Assembly (NCBI GenBank): GCA_016781775.1
Contig: JADDPR010000481.1
Span: 1 to 8,452, forward strand
Direction of reading: 5' to 3'
Length of the DNA: 8,452 nt
DNA from: Rubrobacter sp.
GTDB taxonomy: Bacteria > Actinomycetota > Rubrobacteria > Rubrobacterales > Rubrobacteraceae
Shown one piece after another: positions 1 to 6,100 of the stretch; within the stretch, counting starts at the first letter, position 1, and each line of letters starts with the position of its first letter. A model generated the notes under the pieces. That model searched no databases. It was not told the origin of the DNA and was given only the letters and a program-made list of their open reading frames with translations. The translations under genes and the position numbers were made by a program.

Positions 1-129
1 CTCGGCGCGCTTCTCGGGCTCCTTCGGGGCCTCGGGGGCGTTGGCCGAATCGGGAGCTCCACCGCACGACGCGAGGGCCAGGACCATAAACGAAGCCATC
101 AATGCCACTATCAAGCTCTTCAAACGCAT
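1..129 (-). CDS. Predicted lipoprotein, N-terminal part only
   Basis: Reading leftward from an ATG at 127-129, 43 codons stay open to the window edge, so the C-terminal part is missing. The N-terminus is a clear lipoprotein signal peptide: Arg2 and Lys4, a hydrophobic stretch from about residue 6 to 20, then the lipobox Leu19-Ala20-Ser21-Cys22 followed by Gly-Gly. Cys22 should be lipidated and the mature protein held on the outer face of the membrane. After it comes a Pro/Glu/Ala/Lys-rich, probably disordered linker typical of surface lipoproteins. The start is supported by a strong Shine-Dalgarno (AAGGAG on the minus strand, about 6 nt before the ATG). It lies 143 nt downstream of the sortase on the same strand and may share its transcript. 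What the mature domain does cannot be told from this piece. Confidence 0.8.
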   Translation of the reverse strand, partial: MRLKSLIVALMASFMVLALASCGGAPDSANAPEAPKEPEKRAE

Positions 130-235
130 CTTCGTCTCCTTTTGTTCTCTCACCCTACTCTACGGATACTGTACGTGGGGCGGATTACAGGACGGTTACG
201 CTCACGCAGCGCTTCGGTCACGGTTCTTATCGACA

Positions 236-264
236 CCCTGCCGTTAGCGGAGTGGTACGGCGGG
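236..264 (-). terminator. Possible stem-loop after the sortase gene
   Basis: Just past the sortase stop, positions 236-244 and 257-264 pair as an 8-bp GC-rich stem with one bulged base (239) and a 12-nt loop. There is no T-run after it on the minus strand, so it is at best a weak or atypical terminator. The downstream lipoprotein gene is on the same strand, so it might only attenuate read-through. Confidence 0.3.
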
Positions 265-272
265 TTCGGGGT

Positions 273-899
273 TCAAGATTCGTACTGGTATTGCGCTTGC
301 ATCTCCCCTCCCGACACGTCGACGAGTTCGGCCTGGACGACGTACCTTTGAGAGTAGTCGGGGAGGGTGCAGGTCTGGAGGCTGACGACGCTCTTGCCGG
401 GGACGGGTTCGGTCACGTAGTAGTCTGAGGGGTTGACGGTGAAGCTCGTGAAGACCGAGTAGGTGTACTTCGTGCCGTCGGTGTCGGTCAGGATCACTTC
501 GTCCCCATTCTCGAGGGCGTCCAGGTCGTAGAAGACGAGGTAGGAGTCGGTGCCGGGATAACCGATGCGGTGGCCGGCGATGTAGGTGTTGGTCCCCTGC
601 TCCCACGGGAAGCCCGTCCCCTCGACGTGTTGGGCGCCGGTGTCGAGCGCAGAGGAGTCCGAGACCGGCGTGCTACGGACCTCGATGCCGTCTAGATCCA
701 TCTTCGGGATGGCAAGCGTCATCGTCGTGTTCCGGTCGGCGGGGGCCACGCTCTCTTCCGAGTCCGTGTACACCTGAAGCATGGGCGCCACCTCCGACCA
801 GAGGGAGTAGCCCAGCAGGCCGAGCCCGACGAAGACCACGAGCAGGGCGAACCCCGAGCCCACGCGCCGCGGAGACCGCCTTCTCTTGAATCTTCTCAA
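273..899 (-). CDS. Class E-type sortase (membrane transpeptidase)
   Basis: This is a sortase, a cysteine transpeptidase that cuts a C-terminal sorting signal of secreted proteins and joins them to the cell wall. Positions refer to the 208-residue form. A basic N-terminus (residues 2-12) precedes one membrane segment (about 16-34), so the enzyme is anchored with its catalytic domain outside. The sortase signature is complete: His110 in a T-Y-I-A-G-H-R motif, Cys177 in L-Q-T-C-T-L-P-D-Y-S, and Arg185 eight residues later. The L-x-T-C context and the single N-terminal anchor fit class E sortases of high-GC actinobacteria; the exact class is inferred. I chose the TTG at 897-899 because AGGAGG (907-912, minus strand) sits 7 nt before it. 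A longer in-frame reading from a GTG at 1001 would add 34 residues that look untranslated and has no good ribosome site. No sortase substrate with a visible C-terminal signal is in the window. The gene is divergent from pntA1. Confidence 0.88.
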   Translation of the reverse strand: MRRFKRRRSPRRVGSGFALLVVFVGLGLLGYSLWSEVAPMLQVYTDSEESVAPADRNTTMTLAIPKMDLDGIEVRSTPVSDSSALDTGAQHVEGTGFPWEQGTNTYIAGHRIGYPGTDSYLVFYDLDALENGDEVILTDTDGTKYTYSVFTSFTVNPSDYYVTEPVPGKSVVSLQTCTLPDYSQRYVVQAELVDVSGGEMQAQYQYES

Positions 900-906
900 A
901 CCGCCA

Positions 907-912
907 CCTCCT
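907..912 (-). promoter_or_regulatory. Shine-Dalgarno that fixes the sortase TTG start
   Basis: AGGAGG on the minus strand lies 7 nt upstream of the TTG at 897-899. It is the only strong ribosome site near the 5' end of this reading frame and argues for the 208-residue form. Confidence 0.75.
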
Positions 913-1051
913 CTCCGTCCCGGCAAAGTTCGTGATGCACGTCGGAGAGGATAGCGCGTGAAAATTACATTGGCACAACAAAATGGAAAGCTTTGGGCCA
1001 CAGTTGCTCTTCAAGGTCCTTACCCAAGACGCTGCCGAAGCGGAAAAGATT

Positions 1052-1081
1052 TTGCGCGGGTGGGGCGGGCGCCTATATAAT
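1052..1081 (+). promoter_or_regulatory. Promoter of the pnt operon (housekeeping sigma type)
   Basis: A perfect TATAAT at 1076-1081 stands out in GC-rich sequence. Eighteen nt upstream, TTGCGC (1052-1057) is a weak -35 match (3 of 6, with the important TTG). Transcription would start near 1088, giving a leader of about 30 nt before the GTG of pntA1. I see no operator or riboswitch in the leader. Confidence 0.6.
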
Positions 1082-1119
1082 TCGGCCCTTCTTAATAGGG
1101 AATACTCAGAGGAGAATGC

Positions 1120-2424
1120 GTGAAGGTAGGGGTGCCGAAGGAGATTGTCGAGGGCGAACGCCGGGTTGGGATCGTCCCCGAGACCGTAGCCAAGCTCATT
1201 AAGGACGGCTTTGAGGTCCTCGTCGAGACGGGGGCAGGACGGGACTACAACCTCGACGAGAATTACGAGGACGCCGGCGCCCGGATCGTGAGCGACTCCG
1301 GGGAGGTCTACGGCGGGGCAGACCTCGTGGTCAAGGTGGCGAGGCCGACGGAGGACGAGATCGGGCAGATGCACGAGGGCCTGGTCCTCATCTGTTTCAT
1401 CAACGGCCCGCAGAACGCAGGAGTAGTAAAGTCGCTCGCCGACGCGGGCGTGACCGTCTTCTCCAACGAGGCCATCCCCCGTACGAGCGTCGCGCAGGCG
1501 ATGGACGCGCTCTCGTCGATGGGCTCGATCGCGGGATACAAGACCGCCCTGATCGCGGCGAACAACCTGGGCAAGTACGTGCCCATGCTCTCCACCGCCG
1601 CCGGGACAACAAAGGCCGCGAAGGTCATGATCTTCGGGGTGGCCGTGGCGGGGTTGCAGGCCATCGCGATCATGAACAGGCTGGGCGCCGAGGTCTTCGC
1701 CTACGACATCCGGCCCGAGACCAAGGAGCAGGCCCAGTCCCTGGGCGCGTCGTTTATAGACTCCGACGAGAAGGAGGACGACGGGCAGGAAGACGAGTAC
1801 GAGGAGTACCGTCCCACCGGCTTCCGCAAGTTCATGACGTCCCTCGGCTTCTACTCCTTCGCCGAGCCGCCGCGGGACAAGTACATAGTGCAGGGCGAGG
1901 AGGAGCCCGAAGAGGACGGCGAGCAAGCCCAGGGCTGGTCCAAGGAGAAGCTCGGGGAGGACCAGAAGCTTATCCGGGAGCGCATGAACGAGATGGACAT
2001 AGTAATCACGACAGCGCTCGTGCCGGGCAGGAAGGCCCCGCAGCTCGTGGACAAGGCGATGGTCGAGAGCATGAAGCCAGGGTCGGTCATAGTCGACCTC
2101 GCGGCCGAGAGCGGCGGCAACTGCGAGCTGACGGAGCCCGGTGAGGCCGTGGAGCATCAGCAGGTCAAGATCGTGGGCCCCGTCAACCTGCCGAGCGAGA
2201 TGCCCATCCACTCAAGCCAGCTTCTCTCGCGCAACATGTACAACCTCATCGGGCATATCACGGAGGACCGAGCGGAAGAGAAGGACCAGAAGGACGTACA
2301 CCTCGCGCTCGACTTCGAGGACGAGATCATGGACAAGATGTGCATCGCGCACGACGGCGAGGTCCGGCACGAGCCGACCCGCGAGGCGCTTCAGAACGCC
2401 TCCAAAGAAAGCGAGGCCCGCTAG
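1120..2424 (+). CDS. pntA1: Proton-translocating NAD(P) transhydrogenase, NAD(H)-binding alpha subunit (part 1)
   Basis: This soluble subunit binds NAD(H) and passes hydride to NADP(H) on the PntB domain, driven by the proton gradient across the membrane. The 434-residue protein starts with the family signature M-K-V-G-V-P-K-E and carries the alanine dehydrogenase/PntA two-domain fold. Arg121, Gln126 and Asp129 match the R-Q-D loop residues that face the nicotinamide in the Rhodospirillum rubrum enzyme. The nucleotide-binding turn follows at 173-178, and a G-R-K-A-P-Q segment and P-G-S-V-I-V-D-L-A motif are near the C-terminal half. Two oddities: the turn reads G-V-A-V-A-G, with Ala175 in place of the second glycine, and residues about 215-291 are some 40 longer than in familiar homologues and strongly acidic. 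The start is GTG at 1120, with AGAGGAG at 1108-1114 five nt upstream. Its TAG is followed directly by the ATG of pntA2, so the two are translationally linked. Confidence 0.95.
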   Translation: MKVGVPKEIVEGERRVGIVPETVAKLIKDGFEVLVETGAGRDYNLDENYEDAGARIVSDSGEVYGGADLVVKVARPTEDEIGQMHEGLVLICFINGPQNAGVVKSLADAGVTVFSNEAIPRTSVAQAMDALSSMGSIAGYKTALIAANNLGKYVPMLSTAAGTTKAAKVMIFGVAVAGLQAIAIMNRLGAEVFAYDIRPETKEQAQSLGASFIDSDEKEDDGQEDEYEEYRPTGFRKFMTSLGFYSFAEPPRDKYIVQGEEEPEEDGEQAQGWSKEKLGEDQKLIRERMNEMDIVITTALVPGRKAPQLVDKAMVESMKPGSVIVDLAAESGGNCELTEPGEAVEHQQVKIVGPVNLPSEMPIHSSQLLSRNMYNLIGHITEDRAEEKDQKDVHLALDFEDEIMDKMCIAHDGEVRHEPTREALQNASKESEAR

Positions 2425-2730
2425 ATGGAACAACTGCTCGCGCAGCTCGCGATCCTGTTGATCGCGGCATTTCTCGGGTTCGAGTTGATCTCGCGCGTCC
2501 CGAACCTGTTGCACACGCCGCTGATGAGCGCGACGAACGCGATCCACGGCGTGATCCTGGTGGGCGGCATGATCGCGCTCGCAGCGTCCGACGACGTCTT
2601 CACGCAGATCGTGGGCTTCGTGGCGGTGTTCTTCGGGGCGCTGAACGTCGTCGGCGGGTTCTGGGTGACGAACCGGATGCTCGGCATGTTCCGGCCCCCG
2701 GTCCCCAAGGTCAAGAAGAGGAAGAGGTAA
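2425..2730 (+). CDS. pntA2: NAD(P) transhydrogenase, small membrane alpha subunit (part 2)
   Basis: A 101-residue hydrophobic protein that forms part of the proton-translocating membrane domain of transhydrogenase. It corresponds to the C-terminal membrane part of the single-chain E. coli PntA, split off as in R. rubrum and many actinobacteria. Three membrane helices are visible at about 5-25, 36-55 and 62-85. The family-typical segment S-R-V-P-N-L-L-H-T-P-L-M-S lies between the first two, and a very basic tail (K-V-K-K-R-K-R) should stay in the cytoplasm. The ATG follows the pntA1 stop with no gap, and the stop is 3 nt before the pntB start. The three genes therefore form one tightly coupled operon, which suits a complex needing fixed stoichiometry. 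Confidence 0.94.
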   Translation: MEQLLAQLAILLIAAFLGFELISRVPNLLHTPLMSATNAIHGVILVGGMIALAASDDVFTQIVGFVAVFFGALNVVGGFWVTNRMLGMFRPPVPKVKKRKR

Positions 2731-2733
2731 CCC

Positions 2734-4143
2734 TTGCAGGTCGCAACTTTTCTGGCCTACCTTCTGGCGGCCGCGCTGTTCATCGTCGGCATCCGCCGCC
2801 TGCGCAAGCCCGATACGGCTAGATCCGGCAACACGATCGCCGGCGTCGGCATGGCGATCGCCCTGATAACCACGCTCTTCGTCATCGAGTTCGAGAGCCT
2901 GCTTCTCATAGGCATCGCGTCGCTTCTGGGGGCCGTCCTCGGGGCAATCTCGGCGCAGCGGGTCCCGATGACGGCGATGCCGCAGATGGTCGCGGCCTAC
3001 AACGGCGTCGGCGGCGGGGCCGCGGCGCTTATCGCGCTCTCGGAGTTCTACCACTTGCAGACCGGGGGCGAGGAGAACATCGTCGCCTCGATAACGGTGC
3101 CGCTCACGATCCTCATCGGGACGGTCAGCTTCATGGGGAGCATCATCGCTTTCATGAAGCTTCAGGAGCTAGCCTTCTCGGGCTCCGTCGTGTTCCCGTT
3201 ACAGCAGGTGGTTAACGCCCTGCTCTTCGTCGGCATCCTCGTACTGGCGGCAAACGCGATCTTCGACGGGTCCATCCTCCCGTTCCTCTCGCCGGTGGCG
3301 TCCGTGATCGGCATCCTCGCAGCTTCGGCGCTCCTGGGTATTCTGCTTGTCATCCCGATCGGCGGAGCAGACATGCCTATCGTCATCTCGCTGCTGAACG
3401 CTGCCACCGGCCTGGCCGCGGCGGCGTCGGGGTTCGTGCTGAACAACTACATCCTCATTATTGGCGGCATCATAGTCGGCGCATCGGGTACGATCCTCAC
3501 GCGCCAGATGTCCAGCGCCCTGGGTCGTCCCCTGCGCAAGATCATCTTCGCCGGTATCGCCGCGACGGGGACCGGCAGCAAGAGTGGAGGCGGCGAGGAC
3601 CGGGAGGTCAACGACGCGAGCCCCGAAGAGGCCGGGAGTTACCTGTCCGACGATGCGCAGAAGGTCGTGATCGTGCCGGGCTACGGTCTCGCCGTCGCCC
3701 AGGCCCAGAGCCCCCTGCACGACCTCATGGAGACCCTGGAGTCGCAGGGTAAGGAGGTCCTCTTCGGCATCCACCCAGTAGCCGGGCGCATGCCCGGCCA
3801 CATGAACGTCCTCCTAACCGAGGCCGGCGTCCCCTACGACAAGCTCTACGACCTCGAGGACATAAACCCCGAGTTCGGAGACACCGACGCCGTGATCATC
3901 GTCGGGGCGAACGACGTCGTAAACCCGGCGGCGAACGACCCGGACCAAGACACCCCCATCTCGGGGATGCCGATCCTCGACGTCGAGAAGGCGGAGAAGG
4001 TCATCTTCGTCAAGCGGTCCCTGAGCCCCGGCTTCGCCGGCGTGGACAACCCGCTCTTCTACGATACCGACAAGACGATGATGGTCTTCTCCGACGCCAA
4101 GCAGGGCCTCCAGCAGATCAACGAAGCGGTAAAGAACTCCTGA
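2734..4143 (+). CDS. pntB: NAD(P) transhydrogenase beta subunit (membrane domain plus NADP(H)-binding domain)
   Basis: A 469-residue protein completing the transhydrogenase. Residues about 1-290 hold several membrane helices of the proton channel, including the conserved segment with A-M-P-Q-M-V and N-G-V-G-G-G. That segment has Asn where E. coli PntB has its channel His91; as I recall, the Asn form is normal for the split R. rubrum type. A Gly/Ser/acidic linker (about 280-305) joins the cytoplasmic NADP(H) domain. Its signatures are G-Y-G-L-A-V-A-Q-A-Q (316-325), H-P-V-A-G-R-M-P-G-H-M-N, G-A-N-D (391-394), N-P-A-A, and K-R-S (427-429). The start is TTG at 2734 with GAGGT (2724-2728) about 5 nt upstream, inside the end of pntA2. 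The gene is full length with no missing key residue. A stem-loop immediately follows the stop. Confidence 0.96.
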   Translation: MQVATFLAYLLAAALFIVGIRRLRKPDTARSGNTIAGVGMAIALITTLFVIEFESLLLIGIASLLGAVLGAISAQRVPMTAMPQMVAAYNGVGGGAAALIALSEFYHLQTGGEENIVASITVPLTILIGTVSFMGSIIAFMKLQELAFSGSVVFPLQQVVNALLFVGILVLAANAIFDGSILPFLSPVASVIGILAASALLGILLVIPIGGADMPIVISLLNAATGLAAAASGFVLNNYILIIGGIIVGASGTILTRQMSSALGRPLRKIIFAGIAATGTGSKSGGGEDREVNDASPEEAGSYLSDDAQKVVIVPGYGLAVAQAQSPLHDLMETLESQGKEVLFGIHPVAGRMPGHMNVLLTEAGVPYDKLYDLEDINPEFGDTDAVIIVGANDVVNPAANDPDQDTPISGMPILDVEKAEKVIFVKRSLSPGFAGVDNPLFYDTDKTMMVFSDAKQGLQQINEAVKNS

Positions 4144-4167
4144 AGGGAGAGGGGACCGGCTCTCCCT
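4144..4167 (+). terminator. Stem-loop directly after pntB, probable terminator
   Basis: Positions 4144-4151 and 4160-4167 form a perfect 8-bp stem (AGGGAGAG with CTCTCCCT) with an 8-nt loop, starting one base after the pntB stop codon. No T-tract follows, which is common for hairpin terminators of GC-rich actinobacteria. It is the first of three hairpins in this spacer. Confidence 0.6.
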
Positions 4168-4189
4168 CCGACACTGCTGCGCACACGAT

Positions 4190-4220
4190 GGGCCTTCCGC
4201 CACGACAGGCGCGGAGGCCC
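4190..4220. terminator. Second stem-loop between pntB and the convergent gene
   Basis: GGGCCTTCCGC (4190-4200) pairs with GCGGAGGCCC (4211-4220): ten pairs with one bulged T and a 10-nt loop. It could act on either strand. Its position between convergent genes suggests back-up termination, but no T-run is present. Confidence 0.45.
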
Positions 4221-4243
4221 GTCGCGCTGCTACCCGACGACAG

Positions 4244-4281
4244 GCTCGTAGCGCCTTGATACGGCCGATGGCGCTACGAGC
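4244..4281. terminator. Third stem-loop, perfect 12-bp arms, overlapping the end of the convergent gene
   Basis: GCTCGTAGCGCC (4244-4255) and GGCGCTACGAGC (4270-4281) are perfect reverse complements around a 14-nt loop. The right arm contains the stop codon (4274-4276) and last codons of the minus-strand HXXEE gene. Most likely it is a bidirectional terminator or RNA 3'-end stabiliser serving both converging transcripts; no T-run follows on either strand. Confidence 0.5.
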
Positions 4282-4825
4282 TACCAACATGGAGTAACCG
4301 GGCAAGCGACCTGCCAAACGCCTGTGCGCCTACCACGACCGGACCGTGCAGGAGCGCACCGACGACAAACCACCGGGGGAGAGACCGTTCTGCGAGCAGG
4401 TTCTCCGATCGTAGGCGGAGGAGCGCGTACAGCGAAGAGGGAAAGGAGACGGCGAGAGCGGTGACCACCCCTGGCGTGTACCTCCGGAGCAGCAGTGTCT
4501 GTGCCAAATGTACGAAGGCGTTAAAGAAGCGGACGGCCGCCACGGCGGCGAAAAGATCGGGACCGACACCCGATCTTGGGGACCTCGCCGCCATGCCGGA
4601 AGCGGCGACACTAGCCGCCGACATGCACGCTACCGCCAGCGCCATCTCCCCGGTCGTGACCTCTAGCCGCTCTTTGATGGAGGGTGGAAGCGGGATCTCC
4701 TCGCGGTTCTCGCGCCAGAACTCCTTTACCGTGAGGATCTCCTCGAGATCATGGATAAGAAAGACCGCGGGAAGGAGCCGGAACAAAGAGCCAAGCTCTA
4801 TCTTCAGATCGAGGTACCGAAACAC
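4274..4825 (-). CDS. HXXEE domain membrane protein of unknown function
   Basis: A 183-residue hydrophobic protein. The family-defining motif is seen as His25-Asp26-Leu27-Glu28-Glu29 at the end of the first membrane helix. A second conserved histidine, His106, sits in N-A-F-V-H-L-A-Q, followed by the family-like R-R-Y-T-P-G-V. Four hydrophobic segments are visible (about 11-27, 60-80, 90-112, 118-137), with another near the C-terminus. HXXEE proteins (Pfam PF13787) are widespread, mostly uncharacterised membrane proteins; the His/Glu residues inside the membrane suggest metal binding or catalysis, but no activity is established. The start is taken as the GTG at 4823-4825, though its ribosome site is poor (GCGAGAA-like) and the start is uncertain by up to about 15 residues. 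It converges on pntB, its 3' end lies in a perfect hairpin, and it follows the hydrolase gene on the same strand after 65 nt, possibly as a two-gene unit. Confidence 0.78.
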   Translation of the reverse strand: MFRYLDLKIELGSLFRLLPAVFLIHDLEEILTVKEFWRENREEIPLPPSIKERLEVTTGEMALAVACMSAASVAASGMAARSPRSGVGPDLFAAVAAVRFFNAFVHLAQTLLLRRYTPGVVTALAVSFPSSLYALLRLRSENLLAERSLPRWFVVGALLHGPVVVGAQAFGRSLARLLHVGSS

Positions 4826-4890
4826 GCTATATTTTCTCGCATCCGCCCCACGTGGTTGCCTGCCCTTGTAAGACCTTCGACGCCCCCCTA

Positions 4891-5799
4891 CTACTTCTTC
4901 TCCTGCTGCCGCTGGACGTAGCGCATGATGCCGGTTACGAGCATCTCGTAGTTGCCGGCCAGGCTGTAGCGGTCGGTGTCGTCGGGGGAGGCGCCCTCAC
5001 GGAGTAGTTCCTCGTCGCCCATGTTCTCGAGCTCGAAGGCTATCTCGTCGCGGCTCGCATTCTCTTCCATCCTCTCCTCGACGAAGAGCAGCCAATGCTC
5101 GAGACGCTGTTCGAGCTCGGAGAGGTGGCGTTCCACGTCGTCGAAGCGTCCGAAGTGGGTGGGGCAGATGCTCGCTGGGGCGATCTCGCGCATCTTCTCT
5201 ATGCTCCTCTTCCAGGCCTCCATGTCGACTTCCGGCGGCGGCGTCGGCGGCCTGACGTAGGATTGCCCGGGAAGCCGTATCCCTGCGACGTCACCGGCGA
5301 GGAGCGCGCCGGAGTCGGGATCGTGGAAAGCCAGGTGGTGGTAGGCGTGGCCGGGGGTGTAGTGGGCCTTGAGGAGGCCGCCGGCGACCTCTATCTCCTC
5401 GCCGCCCTTCAGGGCCACGAGCCGGCCCTCGGGGACCGGGCGGATCTCGCCCCACAGATCCTCCATCCTCTCGCCGTAGATGCGCGTGGCGCTCTTGACG
5501 AGCTTGGAGGGGTCGACCATGTGCGGCAGGCCGATCTCGTGGGCATAGAAGGTCGCGTTCGGCAGGAGCTCGAGCAGGTTCCCCGAAGCGCCGGCGTGGT
5601 CGAGGTGTATGTGGGTCAGGAGGACTTGCGCCACATCCTCGGGGGCGACGCCGTTATCCCTGAGGCCCCGCATGAGGTTGTCGAGGCAGGTTGTAGGTCC
5701 CGTCTCGACGATCGCGGCCGAGCCCTCGCCTACGAGGAGGAACGAGGCGATGATCTCCTCCGTCCCCATGAAACCAAGGTCTATCGTCTCTATCTTCAT
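4891..5799 (-). CDS. Metallo-beta-lactamase-fold hydrolase
   Basis: A cytoplasmic, probably di-zinc hydrolase of the MBL superfamily. Numbering from the ATG at 5797-5799 gives 302 residues. The metal site is complete: His63-x-His65-x-Asp67-His68, then His151 (T-P-G-H-A-Y-H-H), Asp170 (L-L-A-G-D) and His215 (C-P-T-H-F-G). The last 85 or so residues are a helical, acidic extension (E-L-E-Q-R-L, E-E-R-M-E-E-N) rather than a known extra domain. There is no signal peptide. The family includes glyoxalase II-like thioesterases, lactonases and RNases; nothing here shows the RNase or quorum-lactonase signatures clearly, so the substrate is open. I preferred the ATG over an in-frame GTG four codons earlier (5811), because the GAGAGG ribosome site abuts that GTG with no spacing. 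The C-terminus ends in Q-R-Q-Q-E-K-K. It is divergent from apgM and upstream of the HXXEE gene on its strand. Confidence 0.9.
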   Translation of the reverse strand: MKIETIDLGFMGTEEIIASFLLVGEGSAAIVETGPTTCLDNLMRGLRDNGVAPEDVAQVLLTHIHLDHAGASGNLLELLPNATFYAHEIGLPHMVDPSKLVKSATRIYGERMEDLWGEIRPVPEGRLVALKGGEEIEVAGGLLKAHYTPGHAYHHLAFHDPDSGALLAGDVAGIRLPGQSYVRPPTPPPEVDMEAWKRSIEKMREIAPASICPTHFGRFDDVERHLSELEQRLEHWLLFVEERMEENASRDEIAFELENMGDEELLREGASPDDTDRYSLAGNYEMLVTGIMRYVQRQQEKK

Positions 5800-5910
5800 C
5801 TTCGCACCCACCTCTCTGTCTCAGGCCCCAAGAAGCGTAGCAGAAGACTGGGGGGGCACGGAGCCCCAAGCTGACCTGCCGGAAGTACGGGGTTATGGCG
5901 GCGGCGACGT

Positions 5911-5937
5911 TACGGTCGGGCTCCTATACGGTCGGGC
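5911..5937. repeat. 11-bp direct repeat, possible operator
   Basis: TACGGTCGGGC occurs at 5911-5921 and again at 5927-5937, 16 bp apart start to start. Such spacing, in a divergent promoter region, could place two half-sites for a dimeric regulator. It is short enough to be chance in GC-rich DNA. Confidence 0.35.
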
Positions 5938-6055
5938 CCCATGCCACCCGCGTCCGGATGCCATGGGTCTTCGTCCGACGCGAATACACGGACGGCGGCC
6001 CCGTTTCCGCAAGCGCATCCCGGTCCCGTAGGAGAACGAGCGTTGGGGGTTCGTC

Positions 6056-6064
6056 TGCTAGACT
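6056..6064 (+). promoter_or_regulatory. Possible extended -10 of apgM
   Basis: TGCTAGACT fits an extended -10 (TGnTAnnnT), placing the transcription start near 6071 and leaving a leader of about 30 nt. No -35 at proper spacing is recognisable, so this is a tentative call. Confidence 0.3.
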
Positions 6065-6100
6065 GCGCGCACCGCGGGCAACGATAACAGGAGGACGAGC

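Larger units (their letters stand above)
5800..6100. other. Divergent spacer between the hydrolase and apgM genes
   Basis: No convincing gene lies here; the short open frames are GC-rich noise running into apgM. The stretch should hold the promoters of both flanking genes. Visible items are a small hairpin (5853-5857 with 5863-5867), a direct repeat TACGGTCGGGC at 5911-5921 and 5927-5937, a CCCATG/CATGGG inverted pair (5938-5943, 5962-5967), and a possible extended -10 at 6056-6064. Confidence 0.6.

Noticed and set aside
41..428. Plus-strand small open frames at the left end
   Set aside because: They are antisense to the lipoprotein signal peptide and the sortase C-terminus and show no recognisable protein features.
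900..1001. N-terminal extension of the sortase to a GTG at 1001
   Set aside because: It would add a Cys/Arg/Gly-rich stretch with no ribosome site of its own, and it would place the strong AGGAGG inside the coding region. The TTG at 899 fits that site with proper spacing.
673..2211. Very long minus-strand open frame of 512 codons, and a similar one at 6236-7363
   Set aside because: Both are antisense shadows of real genes in GC-rich DNA (sortase/pntA1 and apgM). Their translations are Arg/Gly/His/Leu-rich with no family motif, while the plus-strand products are clear enzymes.
5800..5811. GTG start of the hydrolase four codons upstream
   Set aside because: The GAGAGG ribosome site directly touches this GTG, leaving no spacing, whereas the ATG at 5799 has usable spacing.
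6059..6088. Second sigma-28-like promoter before apgM (TAGA, 17 nt, AACGATAA)
   Set aside because: The -35 and -10 each lack key bases, and the start site would fall within the AGGAGG ribosome site of apgM, so it cannot give a normal message.
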